Origin: Nostoc sp. ATCC 43529
GTDB lineage: Bacteria > Cyanobacteriota > Cyanobacteriia > Cyanobacteriales > Nostocaceae
NCBI GenBank assembly: GCA_003326205.1
Contig: LWTK01000041.1
Location: 85,994 to 149,993, forward strand
Length of the DNA stretch: 64,000 bases
Reading direction: 5' to 3'
In this document: positions 10,543 to 21,058 of the stretch, piece after piece
Numbering within the stretch: the first letter of the stretch is position 1
How the letters are laid out: every line of letters starts with the position of its first letter
Program-made: the position numbers and the translations under genes
Notes under the pieces: model-generated
Database searches by the model: none
Told to the model about the DNA's origin: nothing
The model's input: only the letters and a program-made list of their open reading frames with translations

Positions 10543-10619
10543 TTTTAGTTAAATGTACTTAAATTCAGCTAAATAAGTTTAAGTAATTTCTTCTTTTTTG
10601 GTAATTTGTCCTGTGTAAA

Positions 10620-13253
10620 ATGAAACAATTTTTTTGCCAGATTTTAATTACTAGTAGTGCTTATATCTGTTATCTAATTACGAGCTTTCCTGTTTTAGCA
10701 CAAATTTCTTCAGACAACACACTTGGTGATGGACAAAGCGTAGTTTCACCAGGGACGACCCCAGGGCTGGATTTTATAATTACAGGCGGAACACAAGTCG
10801 GTAACAATCTCTTTCATAGCTTTCGAGAATTTTCTGTTCCCACTGGTGGCGAGGCTTTTTTCAACAACACTGCTCCTTTTAGTAACATTACTAACATCAT
10901 TAGCAGAGTTACAGGTGCTTCAGTTTCCAATATTGATGGCTTAATTAGAGAAAATTACGGTGCGAATTTCATACTGATAAATCCTAGTGGTATTAACTTG
11001 GGTGCCAACGCTCAACTTAATATTGGCGGCTCGTTTTTGGCGAGTACAGCAGATAGCTTGAAATTTGCTGATGGTGCAGAATTTAGCGCTACGGATTCAA
11101 CTTCCCCTGGGCTAACCATTAGTGTGCCAGTAGGCTTGCAATTTGGGCAGAATCCGCAAGCGATTCGCGTCCAAGGTCAAGGGCATAACATCAGTCTAGA
11201 AAGCCCGCTCTTCTCGCCCTTCACTAGGGGAGAAACCGCCGGACTAAAGGTGCAGCCAGGTAATACCCTAGCTTTGGTGGGAGGGGGAATTATTTTAGAG
11301 GGAGGAACGCTGACAGCCGAGGGCGGCCGCATTGATTTAGGTAGCGTGGCTGGAGGTCTAGTAAGTCTCAATCCCAGCCCTCAAGGTTGGAATTTAGGCT
11401 ATCAAGGGGCGACAAACTTTCAAGATATTGCTTTATCTCAAAAAGCATTAGCAGACACCAGCGGCCTTGGTAGTGGCTCGATTCAGTTGCAAGGGCGAAA
11501 TATTTCCATCCGCGATGGCTCAATGGTTTTGATTCAAACCCAAGGAACGGAATCAGCAGGAGGAATTAACGCCAATGCTTCTGAATCCTTATCCCTAGTG
11601 GGTACTACAGCAGATGGGCGGATTTCCAGCGCCTTATTTACAGAAACTATCGGTGGTGGCAAAAGTGGAGATATTAGCGTTAATACCCCCCGCTTAGTCC
11701 TTCAAGATGGAGCAGCCATAGCTGCGGCTACTTACAGCCCTGCTACTGGTGGGAATGTTGATATTAAAGCCGATGATTCCTTGCTAGTGTCAGGATTTTC
11801 ACCATTTAATCCCACTCGTTTCAGTAATATTACGGCAGGGAGTTTTGGGGCTGGGAATGCGGGAACTCTTACAATCACAACCCAGCAATTAACTGTGGTT
11901 GCAGGAGGGAATATTGCCTCTGTAACTGCTGGTACTGGCTCTGGTGGGAACGTAACTGTAAATGCCTCGAAGTCAGTAGAATTGCTAGGAGTAACACCAT
12001 TTGTTTTCACTCCTAGCCAAATAACTGCTGGTACTGGCGGCCCCGGAAAAGCTGGTAGTGTGGTAATTAATACTCAACGCTTGGCAATCAAAGATGGTGG
12101 TAGAGTTGATGCTTCCACCTTAGCCAGCGGCCCTGCTGGTAGCGTTACTATTAACGCTCAAGAAAGTGTAGAGGTAAGTGGCAAAGTTCCAGGCTCGGTA
12201 AATCCTAGTTTGATTATTTCCTCAGCTAATGTAGTCGATCCGCTCTTACAACTACTATTAAGAGTGCCTCCTATACCCAGTGGAGCTTCTGGAGATGTGA
12301 CAATTAATACTGGGCAATTAGTTGTTAAAGATGGGGCACAGGTGACAGCGAGGAATGATGGCACTGGCGATGCAGGGACGCTGCGGGTAAACGCTGGCTC
12401 TATTTTGGTGGAAAATCAAGGTGGAATCACGGCCGCTACCAAAGGCGGTCAAGGTGGCAACATTGATTTACGAGTCCAAAATTCCTTACAGGTGTCTGGT
12501 AATAGTCAGATATCTAGCGACAATTTTGGTACGGGAGCAGGTGGAAGATTGACAATTGAAGCTAGTCAGTTGACACTCGACGATCGCTCCTTGTTATCTG
12601 CTGCCACCACATCAGGCGAAGGTGGTAACATATCTCTGCAAACGAATGCTTTATTGATGCGTCGTAACAGTCAGATATCTGCTACTGCTGGCGGAAGTGG
12701 TGACGGAGGCAATATTAATATTGCTGGCTTTAATCCGGCCAACTTTGTAACCCTGTTAGAAGGCAGTAAGATTACCGCCGATGCCTTTGAGGGGATGGGA
12801 GGAAATATCAGTATCAATACCAGAGGATTCTTTGTGTGTCCGACTTGTCAGATTACTGCTAGTTCAGAACTGGGAGTTGCCGGAGAAATCAGTGTTATTA
12901 CACCAGAGGCCCAAAGTAATTTTGAAATTATCGATGTACCGCAAGAAGTGGCGAAACCAGAAGAAGTGGTAGCTCAGGCTTGTCGAGGAACAACAAATCA
13001 AAATAGAAGCGAATTTACTATCACCGGACGTGGAGGATTGCCACCTCGACCGAGCGAACAACTAAGTAGTGGAGCTTTAATTAGTTTTGAGCCAGCTGAT
13101 GCCAGTGCTGCTACTAAGGTGAATAATACTTCCCAACTACCACCTCCAGCCAGAGGTTGGTATGTTAACGCCCAAGGTGTCCTAGTTCTCGCCAGCCAAG
13201 TGCCTAATCCTACTCCCTATGCTTTTGGGTTAACTTCATCTAATTGTCAATGA
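10620..13253 (+). CDS. Two-partner secretion exoprotein (filamentous hemagglutinin N-terminal domain, TpsA)
   Basis: Signal peptide, NNLFHSFREFSVPTGGEAFF, NPSGINLGANAQLNIGGSFLAST; long beta-helix repeats. Confidence 0.93.
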   Translation: MKQFFCQILITSSAYICYLITSFPVLAQISSDNTLGDGQSVVSPGTTPGLDFIITGGTQVGNNLFHSFREFSVPTGGEAFFNNTAPFSNITNIISRVTGASVSNIDGLIRENYGANFILINPSGINLGANAQLNIGGSFLASTADSLKFADGAEFSATDSTSPGLTISVPVGLQFGQNPQAIRVQGQGHNISLESPLFSPFTRGETAGLKVQPGNTLALVGGGIILEGGTLTAEGGRIDLGSVAGGLVSLNPSPQGWNLGYQGATNFQDIALSQKALADTSGLGSGSIQLQGRNISIRDGSMVLIQTQGTESAGGINANASESLSLVGTTADGRISSALFTETIGGGKSGDISVNTPRLVLQDGAAIAAATYSPATGGNVDIKADDSLLVSGFSPFNPTRFSNITAGSFGAGNAGTLTITTQQLTVVAGGNIASVTAGTGSGGNVTVNASKSVELLGVTPFVFTPSQITAGTGGPGKAGSVVINTQRLAIKDGGRVDASTLASGPAGSVTINAQESVEVSGKVPGSVNPSLIISSANVVDPLLQLLLRVPPIPSGASGDVTINTGQLVVKDGAQVTARNDGTGDAGTLRVNAGSILVENQGGITAATKGGQGGNIDLRVQNSLQVSGNSQISSDNFGTGAGGRLTIEASQLTLDDRSLLSAATTSGEGGNISLQTNALLMRRNSQISATAGGSGDGGNINIAGFNPANFVTLLEGSKITADAFEGMGGNISINTRGFFVCPTCQITASSELGVAGEISVITPEAQSNFEIIDVPQEVAKPEEVVAQACRGTTNQNRSEFTITGRGGLPPRPSEQLSSGALISFEPADASAATKVNNTSQLPPPARGWYVNAQGVLVLASQVPNPTPYAFGLTSSNCQ

Positions 13254-13334
13254 ACTGGGGACTGGGGACTGGGGAGACAAGGAGAATAATTCATAACCAA
13301 TGACTAATGACTAATGACTAATGACCAATGACTA

Positions 13335-15086
13335 ATGACTAATGACTTATCCAAAATGGTATTAAGTGTTTGGCTGCGGAGATTTTTTTTGTCTCCTTGT
13401 GTTGCCTTTATACTGCTGGTGTATCATACAAATTCTGCTTGCGCCCAGCCGATTAATCCTGTAACGCCGAAGCCGCCGGAACAGCCCCCAACTAATCCCC
13501 TACCACCAACAAACGTACCGATCCAAATACCCCCCACAGTACCACCAACGCCGGAAGAAGCCGTAGATATTCCGGGGAGTATTATTGTGCAAAAGTTCGA
13601 GTTTGTTGGTAATACCGCTTTTAGCCAAGAAGAATTAAACTCTGCGATCGCCAATTTTACACGCCAACCAATTACCTTTGCCGAACTCCTCAAAGCTGCC
13701 AATCAAATTACCGAACTGTATGTGCAAAAGGGTTACATTACCTCCGGTGCTTACATTCCCAGTCAAGAATTTCGTTCGGGTATCATCAAAATTCAGGTAG
13801 TAGAAGGCAGCTTAGAAGATATTCAAGTCAATGTCATTAAAGGAAGGTTGAACTCAGATTATGTCCGCAGTCGTGTTGCGATCGCTACTACCAAACCGCT
13901 GAATATCAACCGCCTCAAAGAAGCTTTACAACTGCTGCAACTCAATCCCCTAATTGAAAGGTTAGATGCCGAACTCACCGCTGGTACTAGACCGGGTGTC
14001 AATTCCCTAGCGGTAATCGTCAAGGGAGCGAGAACTTTTAATACGCAACTCAGTATTAATAATAACCGCAACCCCAGCATTGGCAGTTTTGAGCGTGGTA
14101 TCGCTTTATCAGAAGGCAATCTTCTGGGAATTGGCGATCGCTTGAGTTTTGCCTACAAAAATACCGATGGTAGCAATAGTTATGAAGGTGGTTATACCTT
14201 GCCAGTGAATCCCCGGAATGGCACCGTTGGCTTCAACTATCGGATTACCGACAACCAAATTATTGAACCTGATTTTAAGAATTTGGATATCGAAGTTAAT
14301 TCCCGTGAGTTTGAATTATCTTTTCGTCAACCAGTTCTGCAAAGAGCCACCCCAGAAATTAACCAAGAACTCACCCTGAGTTTAACCGCAGCTAGGCGGG
14401 AAAGTAATTCTTCGATTCGAGGAGTGGATTTTCCCTTGTTTGCTGGCGCCGATCCTCAAGGAGAAACGCGAATATCTGAATTGAGTTTCGCCCAAGAATG
14501 GCTACACCGCAGTCGCAAAGAAGTCTTAGCTGCTCGTTCCGAGTTTAATTTGGGGATTGGAGCTTTTGACGCCACGATTAATGACAGCGAACCAGATAGC
14601 CGATATTTCCTTTGGCGGGGACAAATGATTTATTTGCGTCTCCTCGGTCAACCAAAAGCACAAACAATGGCTCCGACTTTGTTGTTGCGTTCTAATATCC
14701 AATTGACCACTAGCTCTCTACTTTCTCTTGAGCAGTTTAGCTTGGGAGGTCAAGGAACAGTCCGGGGTTATCGCCAAGATGTTTTACTCAACGATAATGG
14801 CATTTTTGCTTCCGCAGAATTGCGATTACCCATCGCTCGTTTCCCAGAACTGCGAGGTACTTTACAGGTTGCACCATTTATCGATTTTGGTACTGTCTGG
14901 AACACAGACAGAGAAAATCCTGACCCTAACACTTTATTAGGCTCAGGATTAGGACTACTTTGGCAAATGGGGGATAAATTCACAGCCCGCCTAGATTGGG
15001 GTATTCCTTTAATAGATATTGATAACAGCAAGCGCACATGGCAAGAAAATGGTGTGTATTTTCAAATGGAGTATAGAGCGTTTTAA
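13335..15086 (+). CDS. ShlB/FhaC/HecB-type outer membrane transporter (TpsB)
   Basis: POTRA (FEFVGNTAFSQEELNSAI), proline-rich N-terminus, LSLGGQGTVRGYRQ barrel motif. First ATGs lie inside a heptanucleotide repeat; the ATG at about 13356 is an alternative start. Confidence 0.93.
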   Translation: MTNDLSKMVLSVWLRRFFLSPCVAFILLVYHTNSACAQPINPVTPKPPEQPPTNPLPPTNVPIQIPPTVPPTPEEAVDIPGSIIVQKFEFVGNTAFSQEELNSAIANFTRQPITFAELLKAANQITELYVQKGYITSGAYIPSQEFRSGIIKIQVVEGSLEDIQVNVIKGRLNSDYVRSRVAIATTKPLNINRLKEALQLLQLNPLIERLDAELTAGTRPGVNSLAVIVKGARTFNTQLSINNNRNPSIGSFERGIALSEGNLLGIGDRLSFAYKNTDGSNSYEGGYTLPVNPRNGTVGFNYRITDNQIIEPDFKNLDIEVNSREFELSFRQPVLQRATPEINQELTLSLTAARRESNSSIRGVDFPLFAGADPQGETRISELSFAQEWLHRSRKEVLAARSEFNLGIGAFDATINDSEPDSRYFLWRGQMIYLRLLGQPKAQTMAPTLLLRSNIQLTTSSLLSLEQFSLGGQGTVRGYRQDVLLNDNGIFASAELRLPIARFPELRGTLQVAPFIDFGTVWNTDRENPDPNTLLGSGLGLLWQMGDKFTARLDWGIPLIDIDNSKRTWQENGVYFQMEYRAF

Positions 15087-15124
15087 AGTTGTTGACTGAT
15101 GACCGTTGCTCGATCTAAAAACTT

Positions 15125-15215
15125 TAGACCTCTTGCATAAATATTTTTTTATTTCACGCAGAGGCGCAGAGGCGCAGAGAAGAGAACGGAGAGAAAGACT
15201 TTTGCAAGAGGTCTA
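15125..15215. mobile_element. 91-bp MITE-like element, TIR TAGACCTCTTGCA, core CACGCAGAGGCGCAGAGGCGCAGAG
   Basis: Perfect 13-bp inverted repeats 15125-15137 / 15203-15215. Confidence 0.8.
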
Positions 15216-15310
15216 TTGAATACCAATCAAGTAAAACTACTAAATATAATCCTTGGCGTTTTTGGCGGTTCGTTTAATAAAAATTAAGTACATTTTCATA
15301 GAAAATTGGC

Positions 15311-18019
15311 ATGAAAACAATGATTTATAAAAAGTACCGTCGTTTATTAATATTTATCTTTTCAGCTTTATTGGGGCTGTTATCTAGTTTCACTCTCCCA
15401 GCTTGGTCAAATCTTCCCAACTTACATACTAATGCTGCTAGTCCTTTAGAATTAGCAAGGGAAGGCGAACAACGGTACAATGGCGGAGAATTAGAAGCAG
15501 CAGCAAGGTTATGGGAAGCGGCGGCTGAGGCTTATGAAAAAGTGGGCGATCGCGACGGCATGACTAAGAGTCTAATTAACAAATCCCAGGCTTTGCAAGA
15601 TTTAGGATTGTATCCCAAAGCTTGCAATAGTTTACTCCAAGCTTTTGCGATTCAAAACCCCAACTGTAGCCAAACCCAAATCGAGCAACTCCAAAAAAAC
15701 CTAGCTCAAAAGGGTGATTCTCTGACTTTAACTCAAGCGATTGGTTTGCACAGTCTCGGTGATGTCCTACGCAGACAAGGGTTATTACAAAAGTCGCAAG
15801 AAATCTTGCAATTAAGTCTTTCTTCGATTGGCGAATCGGCTGAAAAAAGCGCCGTGCTAGTGAGTTTAGGCAACACCAAACGGATTTTAGGCAACCAAAT
15901 CCGCGATCGCTGGGACTATGATGTAGTGACGGACATTATCGATCGCAAATCTGTCGTCGATGCTCTAGCGCCCTATAATCAAGCTGTTAATTACTATATC
16001 GAAGCAACAAAGTTTGCATCAGCGCCACCAATGCCTAAAATTCAGGCACAACTCAATCAATTCCAGCTATTACTGGAGATGAAAAGATGGTGGAGCGAAC
16101 AAACACAACGCCGGATTGCTTCTTGGGCGAGATTTTCTGAATCTAAATTAATTCAACGGGCTAAAGATTTCCTCTCTGGGTTGGAGTTGCAGTTGAGCCA
16201 AGATGCTCAAGCATTGCAAAATCAAATTCTACCTAACTTAGCTACTCTTGCTCCCAGTCGTGCTGCTATTTATGCCCAAATTAACTTTGCTGATTCTTTG
16301 ATGCAAAGCGGACAAATAAATCAGGTTGAACCTTTATTAGAGAATGCACTGCAACAGTCACGGACTCTACAGGATAGACGAACCCAAACCTATGTTCTAG
16401 GGTATTTGGGCAAACTTTACGACAAACAAGGACAGTTAAATCGGGCAACCAAGCTGACACAGCAAGCACTGATGTTAGCCCAAGAACAAGATATCAGTGG
16501 TGATGCTAGAGAAATTACTTATCTTTGGCAATCTCAATTAGGAAGTTTACTACGAAAACAGGGAGATCCAAAAGGAGCGATCGCAGCTTACACCGCCGCA
16601 TTTAATATTCTGCAATCCCTACGCAGCGATTTAAACGCTAACAATCAAGATGTCCAATTTGACTTTCTCCAAGAAGTCAAACCAGTCTATCTAGAATTAG
16701 CAGATTTGCTGTTGAAATCAAATTTGACTGACAACGAATTAAATTCGTTAATAGTTTCTAAGTCTACCATTAATCGGGAAAAATCAGAAACCAAAAATTC
16801 TCAAAAACGTCTAGAATTAGCTCGCCAAGTGATAGAATCTCTGCAATTAGCAGAACTAGATAACTTTTTTCAAGACCCCTGTTCTGAAACAGGAAATGTG
16901 GCATTGCAAATTGATAATATTGATACCAATGCAGCTGTAATATATCCGATTGTTTTGCCAGAACGCTTAGAAGTTATCCTTTCCGTGCCGGGAAAACCCT
17001 TGCAGCAAGTAGTAGCTCCTATTAGCGAACAAGAAGTTAATGAAACTCTAGATCGGCTTTACGATAATTTAGACAACCTTAGTATCAATAACTCTGCACG
17101 AAATATTCTCTCTACTTCTAACCCAAATCCCCAAGAATTCAAGGAAAATCTGCAAACACTTTTACCAATTTTTGGAGAAGTTTATAATTGGTTAATTAAA
17201 CCTTTTGAGAGAGAGTTAGATCCCAAGCAAATCAAGAATTTAGTATTTGTATTAAATGGAAGATTGCAGAGAGTTCCAATAGCTGCGCTCTACGATGGGA
17301 AAAACTACCTAATTGAAAAATATGGCATTGCCCTGGTTCCTAGCCTACAACTGCTAGCTCCTCAACAATTAGAAAAAAAACAACTTAAGGTTTTAGCTGC
17401 TGGAGTTAGCGAACAAATTAAGGTACAAGGAGAATTTTTTGCCGCACTGGTTAATGTTCCAAAGGAATTAGACCAAATTAAACAAACTTTTCCTGCTTCC
17501 GAAAAACTCCTCAATCAAGAGTTTACTGTCAAAACTATTCAAAAACAGTTGAAATCAAATTTCCCTGTTATTCACTTAGCTACTCATGGGCTATTTAGTT
17601 CTAATCCCCAAAAGAATTTTATTATTACAGGAGACGGTCAAAGTATTAGTATTAATGAGTTGAGTGCTTTGCTAAAAGAACCAGGTACAACCATAGAATT
17701 ATTGGTGCTGAGTGCCTGTGAAACTGCTACTGGCGATGAACGAGCTGTGTTAGGTTTGGCAGGGATGGCTGTTCGTTCGGGCGCACGCAGTACGCTTGCT
17801 ACTCTCTGGCCTGTAGGGGATGCTTCCACCGCCCAATTTATGGGTCAATTTTACCAAGACTTGAAAAAGCCAGAAGCAAAACAAGCAGATGCTTTGAGGA
17901 AAGCTCAACTATCGCTGTTAGAATCCTTGAAGCTTAATCCACCTTTTGAAGAATTGCAGAATTTACCACCTCATCCTTATTATTGGGCATCTTATGTGTT
18001 AGTTGGAAATTGGCAATAG
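15311..18019 (+). CDS. CHAT-domain protease-like protein with TPR repeats and N-terminal signal sequence
   Basis: TPRs; HLATHGLFSSNP (His) and VLSACETATGD (Cys) CHAT motifs; hydrophobic N-terminus. Confidence 0.93.
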   Translation: MKTMIYKKYRRLLIFIFSALLGLLSSFTLPAWSNLPNLHTNAASPLELAREGEQRYNGGELEAAARLWEAAAEAYEKVGDRDGMTKSLINKSQALQDLGLYPKACNSLLQAFAIQNPNCSQTQIEQLQKNLAQKGDSLTLTQAIGLHSLGDVLRRQGLLQKSQEILQLSLSSIGESAEKSAVLVSLGNTKRILGNQIRDRWDYDVVTDIIDRKSVVDALAPYNQAVNYYIEATKFASAPPMPKIQAQLNQFQLLLEMKRWWSEQTQRRIASWARFSESKLIQRAKDFLSGLELQLSQDAQALQNQILPNLATLAPSRAAIYAQINFADSLMQSGQINQVEPLLENALQQSRTLQDRRTQTYVLGYLGKLYDKQGQLNRATKLTQQALMLAQEQDISGDAREITYLWQSQLGSLLRKQGDPKGAIAAYTAAFNILQSLRSDLNANNQDVQFDFLQEVKPVYLELADLLLKSNLTDNELNSLIVSKSTINREKSETKNSQKRLELARQVIESLQLAELDNFFQDPCSETGNVALQIDNIDTNAAVIYPIVLPERLEVILSVPGKPLQQVVAPISEQEVNETLDRLYDNLDNLSINNSARNILSTSNPNPQEFKENLQTLLPIFGEVYNWLIKPFERELDPKQIKNLVFVLNGRLQRVPIAALYDGKNYLIEKYGIALVPSLQLLAPQQLEKKQLKVLAAGVSEQIKVQGEFFAALVNVPKELDQIKQTFPASEKLLNQEFTVKTIQKQLKSNFPVIHLATHGLFSSNPQKNFIITGDGQSISINELSALLKEPGTTIELLVLSACETATGDERAVLGLAGMAVRSGARSTLATLWPVGDASTAQFMGQFYQDLKKPEAKQADALRKAQLSLLESLKLNPPFEELQNLPPHPYYWASYVLVGNWQ

Positions 18020-18112
18020 TAGTCTTTGACCTTAATTTGTTTTTTTTGTCTCACGCAGAGGCGCAGAGGCGCAGAGAAGAGAACGCAAAGAAAGACTTGT
18101 GCAAGAAGTCTA
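18020..18112. mobile_element. Second copy of the 15125-15215 element (left TIR degenerate)
   Basis: Shared core CACGCAGAGGCGCAGAGGCGCAGAGAAGAGAACG and right end AAAGACTTGTGCAAGAAGTCTA; same orientation as first copy. Confidence 0.7.
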
Positions 18113-18269
18113 ATGCTCTCAATCAAGCTTTTATTCTCTATAAACATGCGCCTAATTATTTTGGGATATAGCAAATTCTCTTTATCAAACCTCAGCGTAC
18201 CCATGCGTTGAAAAAACCTAATATTTGGCGCAGCCTCATAAAAAAGAGTCAGAATTCAGAATATTTTAA

Positions 18270-19295
18270 TTAATACCGAATTCGTGGGTCTACATAAGCA
18301 TTTAAAATGTCAATTAAAATGCTGGCACTAACAACGATCGCTCCAAAAAATACTAATACTCCTTGGACTGTGGGATAATCGCGATCGCTGATGGCTTGAT
18401 ATAGCCGATTGGCTAACCCAGGCCAAGAAAACGTTACCTCTGTCAAAATCGCTCCACCCAACAAAGACGCAAAGGTTAATCCCAAAACTGTAATTACTGG
18501 AATTAAGGCATTTTTCAACGCATGGGAGACTAAAATCTTATTTTCTGCAATTCCTCTGGCTCTAGCTGCTTCTACATAATCTGCTTGTAGGGTTTGCTTT
18601 AAATTCACTCGCACAATTCTCTCAAAAATCCCACTCAGCAAAAGTCCCAAAGTCAAACTCGGTAAGGCAAGATGATGCAAAGATGTAAAAAACTGAGTGA
18701 AGTTCCCAGCTAGTAAGCTGTCAATTGTATACAATCCTGTGATGGGTGTGGGGGCGGCAAGGTTGGGCGGAAAACGATTAGAGTTGGGAAACCAACCAAG
18801 TTGTACTGAAAAAATTAATTGGAAAATCATTCCCGCCCAAAACATAGGAAGTGCGTAGGTGACGATACCAAACAACCGCCCACCCAAGTCAAAAGATGTT
18901 CCAGGACGGGAAGCCGAAAGAGTACCAACTAAAATCCCTACAATGAGTGCAACAGCCATACTACATACAGCTAACTCCACCGTCGCTGGAAAATATTGTG
19001 CAATGATATTCCAAACATTTTCTCCCCGACTCAACAAAGAAGTTCCTAAATCAAAGCGCAACACATTTCCTAAATAATTTAGATACTGTAGCCATAAAGG
19101 CAAATCTAAACCGAGTTGTTTTCGTAATTCTTCTTTAGCTGCTTCTGGCGCACGTCCACCAAGAATTGCATCTGCGGGATCTCCTGGTGTTGCTCTGAGT
19201 AAGAGAAATACAATAGTGATGATAGTTAATAGTTGAAGTGGCGCTAACAGCAACCGGGAAACAATGTAATATTGTAAAGCTTTAGAACGAGACAT
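18270..19295 (-). CDS. Peptide/nickel-type ABC transporter permease (DppB/OppB-like)
   Basis: FLLLRATPGDPADAILGG; DYVEAARARGIAENKILVSHALKNALIPVIT. Confidence 0.93.
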   Translation of the reverse strand: MSRSKALQYYIVSRLLLAPLQLLTIITIVFLLLRATPGDPADAILGGRAPEAAKEELRKQLGLDLPLWLQYLNYLGNVLRFDLGTSLLSRGENVWNIIAQYFPATVELAVCSMAVALIVGILVGTLSASRPGTSFDLGGRLFGIVTYALPMFWAGMIFQLIFSVQLGWFPNSNRFPPNLAAPTPITGLYTIDSLLAGNFTQFFTSLHHLALPSLTLGLLLSGIFERIVRVNLKQTLQADYVEAARARGIAENKILVSHALKNALIPVITVLGLTFASLLGGAILTEVTFSWPGLANRLYQAISDRDYPTVQGVLVFFGAIVVSASILIDILNAYVDPRIRY

Positions 19296-19405
19296 AAATT
19301 TAGTTATTAGTCATTTGTTATTTGTTATTTGTCATTAGTCATTGGTCATTGGTTATTTCTCCTTCATTGCCCAATGCCCAATGCCCAATGCCCCATGCCC
19401 AATAT

Positions 19406-21058
19406 TTACTTTTTAATTGTCTGATAAACCAAAATTTGGGTTGGATTAAGTTTTACGTTATTAACCCCATTTCGGGCAAATACATAGTCTTTGTTTTGCC
19501 ATAGGGGAACGTAAGGTACATCTGTAATTACTTGATTTTGAATTTCGGTAAAAATTTTCTGCCGCGCTTCGGGGTTTTGTTCTTGACGTTGCCGATCGAT
19601 TAGCTTATTAACGGTTTCGTTATAGTAAAATGAACCCTGAGTTTGACTGCCTCCATCTTCACATCCTTTAGCCGCTGAACCTTTTTCACAATATAAAAAT
19701 GGCTGGACGTAATTATCTGGATCTAAAAAATCTGGATACCAATCAAGTAAAGCTGCTGGATATAATCCTCTAGAAATGTCTTTAAAGAAAGCAGGGCCTT
19801 CGGCAATGGCGACTTCAAATTGCAGGATTCCATCCATTTTTGCATCGACAAGCGATTTAAGTGTCTGCGCTGCCAAACTCCGAGTAGGCGAACTAGAAGG
19901 ATACCAAACTTGAATTTTTGCAGGATTTTCTTTAGAAAAACCAGCGGTAGTTAATAATTGTTTGGCTCGATCGAAATTAGCATCACCATATTTATCTTTA
20001 AATAATGGTACAGATACATTAAATGTGGTGGGAATCATGCTATAAAGCGGATTTGCTTGACCGAGTAAGACTCGTTCGTTGATTAGTGGACGGTCAACTA
20101 TTGAAGCGATCGCAGCTCTTACTTCTGCCTTATCTAAAGGCTTTTGATTCCGGTTTAACACCATATAACTGACTACACTACCTTCAGCAGCGATCGCTTG
20201 CCAATCCCCTTTTTTACCACCTTCTTCCAAACTCCGAGTTTGGTCTGGTTGTAGGGATAAATAAGCTACATCAATTGCACCTGTGCGGAAGGCATTAAAC
20301 AAGTTAACTGGACTAGTCTGAATTTGGACGTTAACACCGTTGTTAGCTGGTTTTTCGCCCCAATACTTATCAAACACATCAAATCGCAGCGAATCAGTAC
20401 CATACTGGGCTAATTTGTAAGGGCCAGTCCCCACAAAAATATTCGGCTTGAATTTACCCGCGCCGACTTCATAAGCTTTGGGTGAAACTGCACACACCCC
20501 AGGAAACGCCAGCAGTGAGGGAAAGGCTGCAAAGGGCTTTTTCAACTTAATGCTTAATTCATATTCCCCTGTGGCTTTCACGGAATCTACTATATCGCCT
20601 AGTAAGAAAGAGGGTTTTCCTTTATTCTCAATAAAGCGCTGGATGGTAAACGCCATTGCTTGGGCGTTGAAGGGAGTTCCATCGTGAAAAACTACTCCCT
20701 GGCGTAAAGGGATGGTATAAGTTAAGCCATCTTGGCTGACTTTCGGTAATGCTGTGGCGAGTTGGGGTTTAATTTCTGTGCTTCCTGGTTCGTAAGTATA
20801 AAGGCGATCGCTCATATTAAACAATAAACCCAGGGCTGCCAATTCATAAGCATCAGCCGGGTCGAGGGTTCTCGGCTTGGCTGTTGTACCTATAGTAATG
20901 CGCCCATCACCTGTAGGACTATTTACAGAACCCGATGGCGGCGTAGTTGTTTGTGGACGAGGAGTGCAACTCACAACTAAAAATAAACATACACAGAACA
21001 AAGATAGGAATTGTATAATTCGACTCCAGCGTTTCACGGACAAGGAAAACCATGTCAT
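19406..21058 (-). CDS. Peptide ABC transporter substrate-binding protein (DppA/OppA-like)
   Basis: Lipoprotein-like signal LVVSCTP; ITIGTTAKPRTLDPADAYE; YTIPLRQGVVFHDGTPFNAQ. Confidence 0.93.
   Translation of the reverse strand: MTWFSLSVKRWSRIIQFLSLFCVCLFLVVSCTPRPQTTTPPSGSVNSPTGDGRITIGTTAKPRTLDPADAYELAALGLLFNMSDRLYTYEPGSTEIKPQLATALPKVSQDGLTYTIPLRQGVVFHDGTPFNAQAMAFTIQRFIENKGKPSFLLGDIVDSVKATGEYELSIKLKKPFAAFPSLLAFPGVCAVSPKAYEVGAGKFKPNIFVGTGPYKLAQYGTDSLRFDVFDKYWGEKPANNGVNVQIQTSPVNLFNAFRTGAIDVAYLSLQPDQTRSLEEGGKKGDWQAIAAEGSVVSYMVLNRNQKPLDKAEVRAAIASIVDRPLINERVLLGQANPLYSMIPTTFNVSVPLFKDKYGDANFDRAKQLLTTAGFSKENPAKIQVWYPSSSPTRSLAAQTLKSLVDAKMDGILQFEVAIAEGPAFFKDISRGLYPAALLDWYPDFLDPDNYVQPFLYCEKGSAAKGCEDGGSQTQGSFYYNETVNKLIDRQRQEQNPEARQKIFTEIQNQVITDVPYVPLWQNKDYVFARNGVNNVKLNPTQILVYQTIKK

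Noticed and set aside
13424-15037. Minus-strand ORFs opposite tpsB
   Set aside because: Antisense shadows without independent support.
10620-15086. Contact-dependent inhibition (CdiA/CdiB) system
   Set aside because: TpsA is only 877 aa, has no recognisable toxin C-terminal domain and no immunity gene follows; a CHAT protein does.
15125-15215. Target-site duplication for the TAGACCTCTTGCA element
   Set aside because: Flanks (AAAAACTT / TTGAATAC) show no convincing direct duplication, so the insertion is supported by TIRs only.
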